Source: Ectocarpus siliculosus
Lineage: Eukaryota; Sar; Phaeophyceae; Ectocarpales; Ectocarpaceae
Direction of reading: 5' to 3'
Assembly (NCBI GenBank): GCA_000310025.1
Contig: FN648499.1
Span: forward strand, 115,731 to 179,730
DNA: 64,000 bases
A program made the translations under genes and the position numbers. The notes under the pieces are model-generated. The model was not told the origin of the DNA, made no database searches, and saw only the letters and a program-made list of their open reading frames with translations. Position 1 is the stretch's first letter. Every line of letters starts with the position of its first letter. Below, piece by piece: positions 22,161-33,271 of this stretch.

Positions 22161-23964
22161 GTGCGTGGTCGGTATGCTGCGCTCAAGGCTAGCGAGATGA
22201 GGTCGGCGGCTGTGACACCGGCGGTTTCCGCCAACCCGCATGCTCTTGTTGTTGGCCGTGGTTTTGGGCACGGCGGCAACGGGGGGGGCGGGGGGGGCGG
22301 AGGCCAACGGCGGAATGGTAACAGCGGCGACGGCCGTGGGCAATATTGGTCCTCTGGGGGAGCTGTTGCCCAACATCAGCAGCAACCGCGGCAACAGCAA
22401 CAGCCGCAGTCGCAGATGCAACAGTACCGACAGCCGCAGCAGCCGCAGGGGCAAATGCAAAAACCGTACCAACAACCGCAGCAGCAGATGCGACAGCAAC
22501 AGCCGTACCAACAGCAGTCGCAGATGCAGCCGTACCGGCAGCCGCAACAGCAGCAGCGGCAGCAGCAGCAGTCCGCCATGATCGGGGTTGGCGGGATCTA
22601 CGAGTGCGGTAGTAACGCCGTGTACTACCAGCCGGAGTCACCACCTCCGCCCGGCGCGCCGATGGGTACAGTGCACCGATGCATGCGGTGTGGGAGGCAC
22701 GGCCACCACGCCGGGCATTGCGCCGCCCCCCGCAGGTTCGAAGGTACGTGCGGCGCCTGCGGCCAATACGGCCACATGTGGCGCAGTTGTGTCAAAAGTA
22801 ACCGGCACCCTCACCTCAACGTCGTCACTTCTGCTGGTGCTGTCGATCCGGAGTACGCGTACGCCACCACGGATGCATCGACCGCCCCATATCGTGATAT
22901 CCCGGCGGCCGATGGGATGTACTACAGTGACGCCATGATGGCCGGTGGCGGTGGTGGCGGCGGCAGCGGCGGTGGCGGCAGCGGTAGTGGGGGCGGCGTT
23001 GGCAATGGGGCGATCGTACAGCAGCAGGTTGTGACACCGGCCAAGCCCTTCTTTGAGTTTGTCGACATTTTCCACGGCGGCGGTGGCGTGGACGGTGGCG
23101 ATGACGGATTGGAGCCCAACGGTGCCATGGCGACAAGTGACTCGGCGGGAGCGGTTCCTGAGGTGCTTGGCGGCGACGGCGAGGTTACCTTTGGTGGCGG
23201 TCTCTTCGCGATGCACCTTGTCTGTTCCGTCTCCTCATCCCCCCCTGCGCGCGAAATATCCAACCTTTTCCCGCATCGCCCGGGTTCCACAGTCTTCCTC
23301 GGAGACTCTGGCGCCGTGGTCCACGTGGTCCCTTCCGGGGAAAAGGTGTACAACAGGCGTCCACCGCGCCCGGAGGAGCGGCTACTCATGCTTGACGACG
23401 GCAAGCTTATCCCGGTAGAGTTCTTCGGTGATTTGGATATGATTTTCCATTGCCATGAGGATGTGCGTGTTACGCTGAAGAATGTTGGCGTGGTACCGGA
23501 CTTGGCGCTAGATGTTCTGTCGCTGAACCAGATCCAGGAACGTCATGAGATCAAGCTCAACCGGTATGGGGCATCGATTTGGGGGGGGCTAGTGCAATTC
23601 ACCAAATTCCCGCACGGAAACTACATCCAGGGGACTCGCGTCGATCCACTACCCCACCACGTCAAATCCCCCGCGATGGTCGCGGCGATGCTACGGCCTG
23701 GCCTGCAGTCTAGTATCAACTACAACGATCTTCACTGCTCCCTCGGCCATGCCAACTCCAAGACCGTATACGAGACCGCTAAGCAGATGGGCATCAAGGT
23801 GACCGGCACTCCGGAGTATTGTGATGGATGTGCGGAGTCGAAGGCGATCCAGCGCTCGGTCCCCAAGGTCATCTCCCCTTCCCGCCGGACGACGCGGCCT
23901 CTTGAACGTGTCGCCATGGACCTAGCGGGTCCTTTCGGCTCATCCAGCCGTGGTGCCAAGTACT
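22161..23964 (+). CDS. Copia C Gag zinc knuckles, protease and integrase start
   Basis: Continuation of the copia C polyprotein. A Gln-rich segment is followed by two CX2CX4HX4C zinc knuckles in tandem (CMRCGRHGHHAGHC and CGACGQYGHMWRSC). A Gly-rich linker and the protease active site FLGDSGAVVHVV come next. The GAG-pre-integrase stretch (LHCSLGHANSKT, then CDGCAESKA) and the first integrase Asp (VAMDLAGPFG) follow. Similarity stops abruptly near 23964, after which the frame runs into the 111-bp minisatellite. The element therefore lacks most of integrase, RT and RNase H. Confidence 0.85.
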
Positions 23965-24039
23965 CCGAACACTGTGCCATTGGCTTCAGCAGCGAGGGCT
24001 TTCGGGGGGATGGACGTTCTTGGGGGTCGGTAGGAGGGA

Positions 24040-24785
24040 CGGCCGGGGTCCCCGCGGTGGCGGCAGGAGGGGCGGCATCGGCAGCAGCTCCGGCGGCGAC
24101 GGTGGCGACCTCTGGCGGCAATGTTTTCCCCGCGGCGGCGGCGGGGGGAACGGCCGNNNNNNNNNNNNNNNNNNNNNNNNNNNNNNNNNNNNNNNNNNNN
24201 NNNNNNNNNNNNNNNNNNNNNNNNNNNNNNNNNNNNNNNNNNNNNNNNNNNNNNNNCTCCGGCGGCGACGGCGGCGACCTCTGGCGGCAGTGTTTTCCCC
24301 GCGGCGGCGGCGGGGGGAACGGCCGGGGTCCCCGCGGTGGCGGCAGGAGCGGCGGCATCGGCAGCAGCTCCGGCGGCGACGGCGGCGACCTCTGGCGGCA
24401 GTGTTTTCCCCGCGGCGGCGGCGGGGGGAACGGCCGGGGTCCCCGCGGTGGCGGCAGGAGCGGCGGCATCGGCAGCAGCTCCGGCGGCGACGGCGGCGAC
24501 CTCTGGCAGTAGTGTTTTCCCCGCGGCGGCGACGGGGGGAACGGCCGGGGTCCCCGCGGTGGCGGCAGGAGCGGCGGCATCGGCAGCAGCTCCGGCGGCG
24601 ACGGCGGCGACCTCTGGCGGCAGTGTTTTCGCCGCGGCGGCGGCGGGGGGAACGTCCGGGGTCCCCGCGGTGGCGGCAGGAGCGGCGGCATCGGAGCGGC
24701 GGCATCGGCGGCAGCTCCGGCGGCGACGGCGGCGACCTCTGGCGGCAGTGTTTTCGCCGCGGCGGCGGCGGGGGGAACGGAGCAC
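24040..24785. repeat. 111-bp GC-rich minisatellite
   Basis: Tandem copies of a 111-bp (37-codon) unit. The GGAACGGCCGGGG word recurs at 24317, 24427 and 24538, a near copy at 24649, and a longer last unit ends near 24776. Because the unit is a multiple of three, long ORFs run through it on both strands (Ala/Pro- or Gly/Arg-rich). These are not genes. The array lies exactly between copia C and gypsy C and contains an assembly gap. Confidence 0.9.
24157..24256. other. Assembly gap (100 N)
   Basis: One hundred N inside the minisatellite. The round number suggests a gap of unknown size, so the copy number of the repeat is unknown. Confidence 0.98.
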
Positions 24786-25259
24786 GTGTCCCAGAGGTTC
24801 CTCATCGAAACAGATAACATCATCCAGATAGGCAAGCACACGCTCCAGACCGTGCACCACTCTGTTGATGACCTTGACGAACCAAGACGGGCTGGCGTTG
24901 GCTCCTTGCGGCATCCGAAGCCATTCGAACAACTGCGTGGGAGTGCAAAAGGCGGTGAGCGGGACAGTGTCTTCGTCACAAACGATCTGGTGGAAGGCCG
25001 AATTGAGATCGAAGATGGAGAACACTTTCCCGGTGTAGAGAGAATCCAAGATACCGTCCACCCGAGGGAGAGGTTGTCCATCCAAGTCCACCAGGGCGTT
25101 GAGTCGTTTGTAGTTGACGGTGATGCGAACCGATCCGTCCTTCTTGGGGATGACGACCAGGGGAGAAGCCCAGGGAGAAGTGGAATGCTGAATGAGCCCT
25201 GCCGCCAAATACTGGTCCAAGACGGCATCCACTTTCTTCTGCATTAACGGGTCAATACG
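24786..25259 (-). pseudogene. Gypsy C reverse transcriptase, first half
   Basis: Classic Ty3/gypsy RT motifs are present: LVVIPKKDGSVRITVNYKRL, then SIFDLNSAFHQI with the first catalytic Asp, FEWLRMPQGANASP, and the catalytic VLAYLDDVICF. The match ends a few residues after YLDD, where the minisatellite begins. The frame is the same as the protease ORF upstream but is separated from it by an in-frame TAA at 25260-25262, where E1 has Tyr. Confidence 0.9.
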
Positions 25260-26650
25260 TTACGGGCGTGATGCGACGGGCTTCGTCCCTGCGGGGACAG
25301 AAAGAGTGAATGGCATGACGGTGCAGGAACCAAAATCGGTTTTCGAAGTAGAGAACACGTCGGAATACTCAACAAGGGCGTCGGCCAAACGATCAATAGC
25401 TACCGGTGTCCATCCCGGGTTGTGTAGATCGAAAGCGATGTCGTGCATATGTGCGGGTAGCCTAGTCCACAATCGCAGAAAACTGGAGCGCTGGGCCTCG
25501 GAGAAGCGGTCAAGCAGTTCTTGTGGAGGCGGCTTCGGAGGAGGCGGGGCGGAGGCTGGGTCCGGAGAGCGGCGAGTCCCGGACTTGGGGCCAACGGCGT
25601 TGACCCGATGCGGTGATGTAGAGGACGGGGGGGCGGTGGGAGTCGAAGATGGAGCCGCCTTCAGGGTTTCTACCGGTACTCGTAATAGCGGTGCAGCAGA
25701 CACGCCAAGAACGTCGCCCGGCTCCAATTCGGCACAACCTGCAAGGGTAATACGCTGAAGACCATTGGAAACAAATGCATCGGGGGACGAAAGTGCACCC
25801 ACTTCAGGTCGGAACGATACGAGATATTCGCCGATCAGCGCAGGCATGCCCGAAGAACGGACGAGGTCCACCTCAACAAGGGCAGGCTCCGGCCCCAAGG
25901 AAATACCCGAGCTCCCTGCATATTTGAGGTGAAACGAAGAGGCAGGAGCGTCGTCGTGTGTAGCGTAAACACAAGCGCCAGCGGCGAAACGTGGAGAGAG
26001 CGTGAGCTCGCCCATAACCCGGCCGTCTGGTCCAGGGTGGGGGAGGGTGGTGAACACGCGAGAGTTGAACCGCATCCAGCTATCACGACCCAGAAGCACG
26101 GCGTGCCCCATGGCGGCATCTGGAACAACGCAGGCCCAGACCGCCAAAGAAGCGGTACCTCGAGCTCCATGAAGAAAATTAACGGTGAGACGAACTGACC
26201 GAGTGGTCACAAGGGCGGGTCCATCACCAAACCCACCCCAACGACGAGAGGGCGAAACACGAACGCTGCCAGCTGTCAAGGCTCCAGCGGCGATCATGGC
26301 GGTGACCACGGAGTCGGACACAAAAGACGCAGGAGACCCAGAGTCCAGCAGTGCCACTCGCGCGAGTTGAGAAGTGGCTGTAGGTCCTCCATGCAGCAGA
26401 ACCCGGGTGGTGTAAGAGTCCGAGTCCAACAGGAGCGTGCCGCCGACCAGATCGGGCCCGTGTTCCAGAAGAGGAGGTTGGTCTGCACAAGCGGAGGTCG
26501 AGGCCACCAGATGAACACCAGGAGCATGGTCCCCCGGAGCGTCCAAACGGAGACAAGCTGGGTCTTTACCCCGGTCCTCCCGTGACGACGAACCGGCCGC
26601 GGTAGCAACCTCGTGGATGCGTCTACGGCCATGGGGAAGAGGCACATGAA
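25260..26650 (-). CDS. Gypsy C protease and pre-RT region
   Basis: This frame holds a retropepsin with active site LLDSGSPASF and the flap-side GHAVLLGRDSWMRF. A conserved region shared with E1 (LEPGDVLGVSAAPLLRV) and the segment before RT (FDLHNPGWTPV) follow. The order and spacing match E1 Pol. It ends at a premature TAA directly before the RT frame. Confidence 0.85.
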
Positions 26651-27618
26651 TAACGTACCCCCAGTACGTCAAAAGCCGAGGGAGTCCATTGCGAGAACAC
26701 AGACGGAGGTTTCCAGAAGAGGAGGACGTCATCCGAAGCGTACTCCCATTTGTCATCAAACGGCGGAGCCGGTGCAGGGCGGAGGGGCAAAGAGCGGGCA
26801 CCAGGCACGGGCGGGGGTGAGCCAAGCGGACGGGTCCTCATCTCCGACGGGGAGGACCCAGAAAGCGAGGGAGGAGCGGGCGAAGTCGTTCCGGTCCATG
26901 ATCCGGAGGGCGGCCTACGAGCGGCGGCTCCGGCGAGGTCAATGTTAGCAGAGGCCATTCTGCTATGAGAGACCCGTTCGTTAGGAGAAGTCTTTCCTGC
27001 GGCAGACGGATGTGTGTGAATGAACGCAGGGCGCTCTGGACTACTCCCCCGTGACAAAGGAGCCGAACCTTCCACAGAATGGTGGGCACTACCATCCGAT
27101 CCCGATGGCAGTGGTGCAGTCAGCACGTTGTGGGCAGCAGAGGAAGACGCATTCGTATCAGGTGCTGTCACACGGGGGCAGCGGACGGTCGAAGACAACG
27201 AAAGCTGCGAAAGAGAAGGAGAATCGACGGGATCCCCGGCGAATGTAGAAGAAGGCTCGTGTGCTATCCGAGAAGAGGCCCGGCTGACAACACCAGAAGA
27301 GTCTTGGCGAACAGTAGTAGACGAGGTTCTTGTTCCTTCTGTAACCCGAGACGACGAGGTGAGCAGGGGTGAACCGCTCGACGTCTTACCTCCCTGTCGC
27401 CCACACCACAAAGGTTGTGCCGGAGTGGGTTTGTCATGTCCAATACCAGCAGACGATGAGGCGGGCGACGAGGAGGCGGGCCGAGAAACTAAACGTGATT
27501 TGGGGACATCGGGAGTATCCAAAGAAGTAGGCTGTACACGAACATCTTGGGAGACTCCAAAAGGGTGCACGGTGGTTGCTGTTGACGGTAGTACCGGCTG
27601 AACTCCGCCATCGGCAAG
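26623..27618 (-). pseudogene. Gypsy C Pol N-terminus with truncated NADAR domain
   Basis: A low-complexity Ser/Pro-rich frame that directly continues the gag frame after a TGA. Near its end it has DDVLLFWKPPSVFSQWTP and VRYSCA, the start of the NADAR domain seen in E1 Pol. It then breaks off, and the next recognisable sequence is the pre-protease region in another frame. More than 100 residues of the domain are missing. Confidence 0.7.
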
Positions 27619-28290
27619 TCATTTCTTACCCTTCCAGCCCCTCTTAGCCGAAGTGGAAGTCTCCGACGAGGATTCTGTGTGTGAGGACTGTTTCATGTCC
27701 GATGTGTCAAATGAGCGGCGGGCTCGTCCGGAGGAGTGATTACGGGGTGGGTTGCGTCCTGTAGGGCGTCTATACGAGGTCATGCGCTTTTTCCACCAAC
27801 TCCAAAGTGCGGGATCTTTTTCCATGCAGAGCTTGATGTCATTGTTAAGCAGGCCTGTGGCGTTAATGAAACCACGAGTACAGGATTTGAAGGAGTGATC
27901 TTCGCCTAAGCAGTTGAGGCACTTGCCCTTGTACAGCCGAAGCGCGTTGCGGCGGTCTTCAGCTGAGACCAAGGGGGTGAACAATGGCGGATCATTCTTG
28001 GTTAGAGCCATCTCACTAGCGACATTGTACACCTCTTGAAAGTGTCCTTGCAACGGCCAGTCGCTGTAGTGCAACAGAAAAGGGTCCCGATCATCATTAG
28101 GCAGAGGGTCAACACTCATCACCGCAGCCGAAGAACCTCGGCTCCACGAAGGGGTCACCGACGAATGCAACGCCGAGGAAGCTACAGCACGCGAAACAGC
28201 AGACGAACTCCTAGCATTCGTGGAAGACACCGAAAAAAAATCGTCCCCATGTACCGCCGGCGTGTGCGCGAATGCACGCTTGTCCAACAC
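27619..28290 (-). CDS. Gypsy C Gag, C-terminal part
   Basis: A 223-residue frame with a Gag core end (HFQEVYNVASEMALTKNDPP) and a zinc knuckle CLNCLGEDHSFKSC. Both align with the E1 gag ORF (CLNCSGEDHSMKQC). A basic, Ser/Arg-rich tail ends WKGKK. The stop is TGA followed by CTT, and the pol frame continues without a shift. The N-terminal part lies in another frame (28182-28721). Confidence 0.8.
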   Translation of the reverse strand: MLDKRAFAHTPAVHGDDFFSVSSTNARSSSAVSRAVASSALHSSVTPSWSRGSSAAVMSVDPLPNDDRDPFLLHYSDWPLQGHFQEVYNVASEMALTKNDPPLFTPLVSAEDRRNALRLYKGKCLNCLGEDHSFKSCTRGFINATGLLNNDIKLCMEKDPALWSWWKKRMTSYRRPTGRNPPRNHSSGRARRSFDTSDMKQSSHTESSSETSTSAKRGWKGKK

Positions 28291-28721
28291 AAGAAATCCG
28301 CGGACATCGGCCGGTACGCCGGCATGAATGCAGTAGAGGTGGTAGCGGACGCGGGAAGCATGCTATCATCTCGAGTCCCACTACACAAAGGCAACAACTC
28401 CGGTTGCTGCATGCAAAGCGTGTCCGCCACCGAAATAACTTCATGGACCGCCGATGCAGACAAAATAGCTCGGGAGGGGCGGCGAACGTAGGAAAAACCA
28501 CCTACAACATCGCGATGACCGCCGAGGCGCGTATCCTTCGCAAGGTCCCAGTCCCGCGGACGCTTAGCAAACGCATCGCAAGCCAGCATCTCGACAGGAG
28601 AAGAAGCAGAGAAGGCTATGTCTAGATTCTCGTGGGTGGTGAGACCAAATAACCAACAACCCAGTGATTGTGAAGAAAGCGTGACAACAACACACAGCAG
28701 TGTGGAGGCCGCGTCCAGCAC
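28291..28721 (-). pseudogene. Gypsy C Gag N-terminus (frameshifted)
   Basis: A frame of 180 residues starting near 28721 that overlaps the Gag C-terminal frame and reaches it only by a frameshift near 28290. It is far shorter than the E1 gag upstream region, so most of the large E1 N-terminal ORF has no counterpart here. Confidence 0.45.
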
Positions 28722-28754
28722 CCGCTTACCGTGTAATGCCAGCTGACGCCAAGT

Positions 28755-29006
28755 TTAAAGGAGGGGAAGCCGTGGGCGGTAGCTTGCTCCTAGAGATAGA
28801 TGAAGGTAGGTTCTGTCGTTGACACGCTTGTCCACGATCACGTTGAGATTAGAAAGTTGCTTGTTATTGCTGAGAGACGATCAGCAAGGGTCTGAGGTGA
28901 AGTGGGGATCCAACTTCACCTCAGGGGGTACGCAGACTAGACAAATCCTAAGAGGGTAGGTGTCTGAAGGGTATACCTCCTGGGACCGACCCACATCCTA
29001 TCAACA
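28755..29006 (-). repeat. Candidate 5' LTR of gypsy C
   Basis: Both edges resemble those of the E1 LTR. The inner edge is preceded (plus strand) by GACGCCAAG, where E1 has AACGCCAAG, giving a TTGGCGT primer site on the minus strand. The outer edge CACATCCTATCAACA resembles the E1 edge CTGAATCCTATAACA. It contains a 12-bp hairpin (CTGAGGTGAAGT, 28890-28922). The partner LTR is lost. Confidence 0.5.
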
Positions 29007-29039
29007 ATAAGATGTACCCTATTTAAGCTAGCAGCCACA

Positions 29040-29166
29040 CTCCTTAACAGTGACCCATGGGGGACCATGGGTCCCATGGGCCCCATGAGATCAATCTCAT
29101 GGGAACCCATGGGCCCCCATGGGTCCTCATGAGGTCCAATGAGAATCTCATGGGACCCCATGAGAA
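29040..29166. repeat. Cluster of CCCATGGG/CCCATGAG palindromes
   Basis: More than ten copies of CCCATGGG, CCCATGAG or its complement CTCATGGG occur in about 125 bp on both strands. They form nested hairpins such as CCATGAGAT-CA-ATCTCATGG. There is no ORF. The cluster ends directly at the AT-rich block. Confidence 0.85.
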
Positions 29167-29480
29167 ATATATATATTATATTTATTTATAATAATATTTA
29201 TTTATATATATTTATATATATATATATTATTTTTATTTATATATATTTTATTTATATATAAAAATATAAATATAAATATATAATATAAATATATATATAT
29301 ATTTTATTTTTATTTATATATATTTTATTTATATATAAAAATATAAATATAAATATATAATATAAATATATAAATTTAATATAAATATTATCAATTATTA
29401 TATTATATAAGGTAATTTTCTGAAAACAATATGATTATTTTAAATATATATGTAAATATTATTATGATAAATATATATTC
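29167..29480. repeat. AT-rich low-complexity block
   Basis: About 300 bp made almost only of A and T, with (AT)n and TTTATTTATA-like words. A segment of about 75 bp is repeated in tandem (about 29230-29300 and 29305-29375). The base composition contrasts sharply with the flanks. Confidence 0.95.
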
Positions 29481-30059
29481 ATCATTGTTATTATAATACA
29501 AAGGAACTACGTGTGTGTATTTTAATAAAGAAGAGCTGCGGAAAATAAAGTTATAGTTTCTGTTATTATTTTCGATGTACAAAATAAATGTAGATGCCTC
29601 GCTTAGTTCTGTAGTAATATTCGCCTTAGTTGGGTTGATTTTAGCTTAGTTTGTTTCTGCTTTGCATTATATCACGGAGAATATTCAGAGTTCGTGTGGA
29701 GTAACGGACTCCGTTCCGAAGAACGGTCCGGAACTACTGTAACCAACCGTGATAATTAATTCCGAGAACAACGGAAAGACATTCAACACGGCATTGCATT
29801 ATCGGAGACACCGCACACCGCACGTCCAAGCTCCCAAAGAATCGACTGTCCGCGTCGGCGCTCCTACCGGGCGCAGGTAAGTCCCTACCTTTGTCGTGTG
29901 CATGCTGTGGTACCTGGTTGGCAGACATCCTGCCGTTGTTTTAGAGTGAGCAGCAGCACCGTACCCCCCATGGGAGGAACAAACGTATCTGAATCCTTGC
30001 GTCGCCGTATTTAGAACGAGCCCTTTTTTTGTACACCTGCACAACAACAAGCCGGAACG
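29481..30059. other. No gene seen
   Basis: Transition from AT-rich sequence to the duplicated segment. Only short ORFs. Confidence 0.35.
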
Positions 30060-30234
30060 GGTGTGACGTCCTACACGGCGTGGACGTCGGAGACTATATC
30101 TCGCCTCCTCACACACGCCCCAAACGAATCACATACACACGCAGCACGTCGGTTAGCCTAAAGACGGACACGCAGCAGCAGTAGGGATGGAAGAGAGCAG
30201 GAAGAAGGATAACGGTATGTAGGCGCGACAGGCG

Positions 30235-30519
30235 GTGCGGTCCAAAACAAAGTCAGGAAAGATAGCAGGAAGGCCGCGCAACGTAGAATACTCCACAGTC
30301 CAGAGGGAGGTGGGTGATGTCCACTACTACTGCTGTACATGTGAACGCCACCAGCAGCAAGACGTTACCGCCCGTCTTACTTGTGGCCCTGCCGGAACCC
30401 TCTCTTTCTGTATAGGGATATGGCGGTCTACAGTACACATCCAAATTTTTTATTCCCGCCTGATCTCGGGTGCTGCTGCTGCTCTCTCAACAATAGCGAG
30501 TACACGCGGGCAAGCGTGA
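30235..30519 (+). CDS. Candidate conserved ORF end (duplication copy 1)
   Basis: This frame ends AAALSTIASTRGQA before a TGA. The inverted copy at 63558-63749 reads AAALSTTASTRGQA before a TGA at the same place. Upstream parts also align (CTCERHQQQ with CTCERPQQQ, PAGTLS in both). Shared frame and stop hint at coding, but overall DNA similarity could explain it. No known family. Confidence 0.3.
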   Translation: MRSKTKSGKIAGRPRNVEYSTVQREVGDVHYYCCTCERHQQQDVTARLTCGPAGTLSFCIGIWRSTVHIQIFYSRLISGAAAALSTIASTRGQA

Positions 30520-30808
30520 CCTTGAAGTGAATGCAGCAGCTGTGAGGCCCGCCGCTAGCTCCTCCTGGTGCGCACTCTGTAGATCCGCTTGCGTTTCAGG
30601 CTTTGATGTATGGAGCTTAATTTTATCGATGGCGTTCGAGGTTCGAGAGTGTATACGGAGCGCCGGATGACCGACGGTGTTGGAGGGGCTACCTCGCACC
30701 TTGAACGTAATAAGCGGACAGGTGTGACCGTGTGTCAGCGTGAGAAAGCTCGCTGAGTGATGAGTGTCTTTCCTGGGTAGTCCCGCAACGTGACCCTGCT
30801 TTGCGCTA

Positions 30809-30927
30809 ATGTATTTTGTCTGTGCTTTCACTATTTGCACCGTCCCTATTCTGATCATTCTGAATATGTGTCTTGCGGCGTCCTCCATGGCCAGGGGTGT
30901 GCCGTCGCTTTCGCCGCCGCTTGGAAC
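30809..30927 (+). pseudogene. Small membrane/secreted protein gene, exon 1 first part (copy 1)
   Basis: The frame from ATG at 30809 starts with a strongly hydrophobic, signal-peptide-like stretch (CTVPILIILNMCLAA). It is cut at 30927 by the tyrosine-recombinase element. The remainder of the exon resumes at 33578. Confidence 0.4.
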
Positions 30928-31193
30928 AGGAAGGTTTGTTCGAAGAGCAGATAGAATAAACTGGTGTTTATTTTGTAACAGTCGAATTAGAATTTGGCTT
31001 CATTTTCTATCGGAAACCCAGGGTCACGGTGTTTGGATTTATTATTGTAGTCTATAGGTGGGGATGTCATTCCGTGATCGAGTCCACGCAGGGGCTGTAG
31101 CAAAGTCGGGTAACGTGTGAGAGCTACAGCGCGTGAAGCAACGGAAGGACAGCAGCAGCCGCCTAACGCAGTAGCGGCGGCAGTTTAGAAAAT
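30928..31193 (+). repeat. Split repeat A1
   Basis: 266 bp, almost identical to A2 at 33006-33271. The one difference I see is G/A near 31069. Confidence 0.9.
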
Positions 31194-31440
31194 GGACGGG
31201 ACGGGACGCGGCGCACGCATTGGGGAAGCGACCAGCGCGCGCTCGGGACCCTCCATATAAGGTGTGTAATCGGGTCCGTGTTCAACATCCATCGTGTCTG
31301 CCGTGTTCCTTCCCGCGTCCCGCTACTCTTGTGACCTCACCGCTGCGTGCATTAGTACGGGGGGGGGGAGGGTGCAGTAAGATAAGCTGCGTACCGCAGT
31401 CTCTCTCGCCACGCCGTTCAGATAGAGTACCCTCCCACAC

Positions 31441-32683
31441 ATGGGATGTGGTTCATCCCAACCGAGATGTACTATCGCTGAAAAAATATTTCAACGGAGA
31501 AAACGCGCTGCTGTACGTGCCACGATAGCAGCCATCGTACTGCACGGGGTGGGGAAACCTTGCGGCATCGGACATAACCGATCGACCCGCGGCAGTGGGG
31601 CACGTGGCGTGTGCTGTCAAGAGTATGCACATGGTGCCGGTGCGTTGTTCTCTGTTTCGAGCACTCAGTTGTCTAGAAGGACTTGCACGCCAGGCTTCAA
31701 CTCTTGGTGCACGTTTCGGAGGCTGACGGGGAAGCCCAAGTTTCTAGGGCAACGTGCCAGGGGCCTTCATGTGTGGGAGTTGATAGACTTCGTAGCCTGG
31801 TGTTTCGAGTCTGAGGGTAACCTAGCGAGTACTATATCCGGAAAACTCACGGCTGTGCAACTTTTTCATACTTGTAGGCTGGAAGCTTCGGTCGAGCTAG
31901 ACTTGTCGTCTCCGATGTTGAAATGTGCGCTAAGGGGGATGGCGAGGAACCACGTGGCTATGGGGACGGTACGCCGTGTGCGCCTGCCTGTGTTATGGCG
32001 TATGCCGCTGGACGGGGAAAGCGCAAGGCAGAACTGGGGGGAAGGGGGGCAGAGTGGTGTGGCTGTGTCTGTGCCTGTCCTATCTCTTCATCACACGGTC
32101 TGATGAGGTGTTCGCGAATGATGCGGGCAGGGTGCATGAGGCACACCGTCTTACGAGGGTGGACAAATCATTGTTTGCCGACGGGACGCAACTAGACTTT
32201 AGTCACTGTCGTAGAGCAGACCGTGTCGAAATGAGGTTTAGAGGGCACAAGGCCGATCAAGAGCAGAAAGGCAACATACGGGTTCGTACGCGAGACGAAG
32301 TCACCGGACCGCAGTCAGGTGTGAGAGCACGCGGCGGCGCGGTGGCTCTTGTGGTGGAGCTATTGTCGTGTCATGCGACGTTGCCTGACTCCGCTCCGTT
32401 GGCTCCGTACCGTAGTGGAAGAGCAGTGAGAGTATTGAAGTATAGTGCTGCCCTCCGCGCAGTAAGAGAAGTGGTAGCGAAGTCGGGGCGTAACCCCCAG
32501 GAGTACGCGTTGCACTCGTTGCGAATTGGAGACGCGACGGCTCTTGCATCGGGCGGAGACATCGCAGAACGAGTGATTCAGAGAGAAGGGAAGTGGAGGT
32601 CGAATGCCTACAAGCCGTATTTGCCAAACAATGTAGAGGATTCGCGGCGAGTGTCACGGAACTTACAGACGGCAGCAGGATAG
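31441..32683 (+). pseudogene. Tyrosine recombinase (frameshifted)
   Basis: Two overlapping frames, 31441-32103 and 31976-32683, make one recombinase. The first has the N-terminal core-binding region (TFRRLTGKPKFLGQR, then WELIDFVAWCFESEGN). The second has the catalytic domain: LHSLRIGDATALASGGD with His-x-x-Arg, VIQREGKWRSNAYKPY with the Trp and the probable nucleophilic Tyr, and VEDSRRVSRNL. A frameshift near 32000-32100 joins them. Such enzymes insert circular cDNA in DIRS-order retrotransposons. Confidence 0.8.
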
Positions 32684-32766
32684 TAATGAGACAGCCGGGG
32701 GAGGGGACCGTATGGGGAACGCATAGTTGAGTTATTCGGTAGTCGTCCAGAAACTGACCTCGATGT

Positions 32767-33006
32767 GGGTGTTGTAGAATGGTGTGTACCATTTGAGGAC
32801 TTGGTCAGTTTTGGGACTCCTGCGGTTGCAGTCGTAGTCCCCCGGCTAGTATTTATGAGGAGAGAGATGGATTTGTAACAGTTGACGCCGGCCTTCGCAG
32901 CTAACGCGGCCGGAGAGACGATTAGCGTTTCGTGCGTCTCTCTCCCCAACACGTAGCCTAGAAACCGAAGAAATAATGAAGCAATTCGAAAGAAAACAAA
33001 ATAAAA
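32767..33006 (+). repeat. Split repeat B1
   Basis: About 240 bp, matching B2 at 33338-33577 with at least four substitutions. It abuts A2 directly. Confidence 0.9.
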
Positions 33007-33271
33007 GGAAGGTTTGTTCGAAGAGCAGATAGAATAAACTGGTGTTTATTTTGTAACAGTCGAATTAGAATTTGGCTTCATTTTCTATCGGAAACCCAGG
33101 GTCACGGTGTTTGGATTTATTATTGTAGTCTATAGGTGGGGATATCATTCCGTGATCGAGTCCACGCAGGGGCTGTAGCAAAGTCGGGTAACGTGTGAGA
33201 GCTACAGCGCGTGAAGCAACGGAAGGACAGCAGCAGCCGCCTAACGCAGTAGCGGCGGCAGTTTAGAAAAT
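33006..33271 (+). repeat. Split repeat A2
   Basis: 266 bp copy of A1, placed between B1 and B2. Confidence 0.9.

Larger units (their letters stand above)
24786..29006 (-). mobile_element. Ty3/gypsy element C, 5' portion
   Basis: A minus-strand gypsy element related to E1 but clearly diverged. It keeps a candidate 5' LTR, gag with a zinc knuckle, the Pol N-terminus with a truncated NADAR domain, protease and the first half of RT. It is cut at 24786 by the minisatellite. Stops and frameshifts make it inactive. Confidence 0.85.

Noticed and set aside
22161-24512. A 783-codon ORF running through the minisatellite
   Set aside because: Only the part before about 23964 is copia protein. The rest is the 111-bp repeat, whose unit is a multiple of three, and a gap.
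23732-25228. Long Pro/Arg/Ala-rich minus-strand ORFs over the minisatellite
   Set aside because: Shadow reading of the GC-rich repeat plus RT sequence in the wrong frame.
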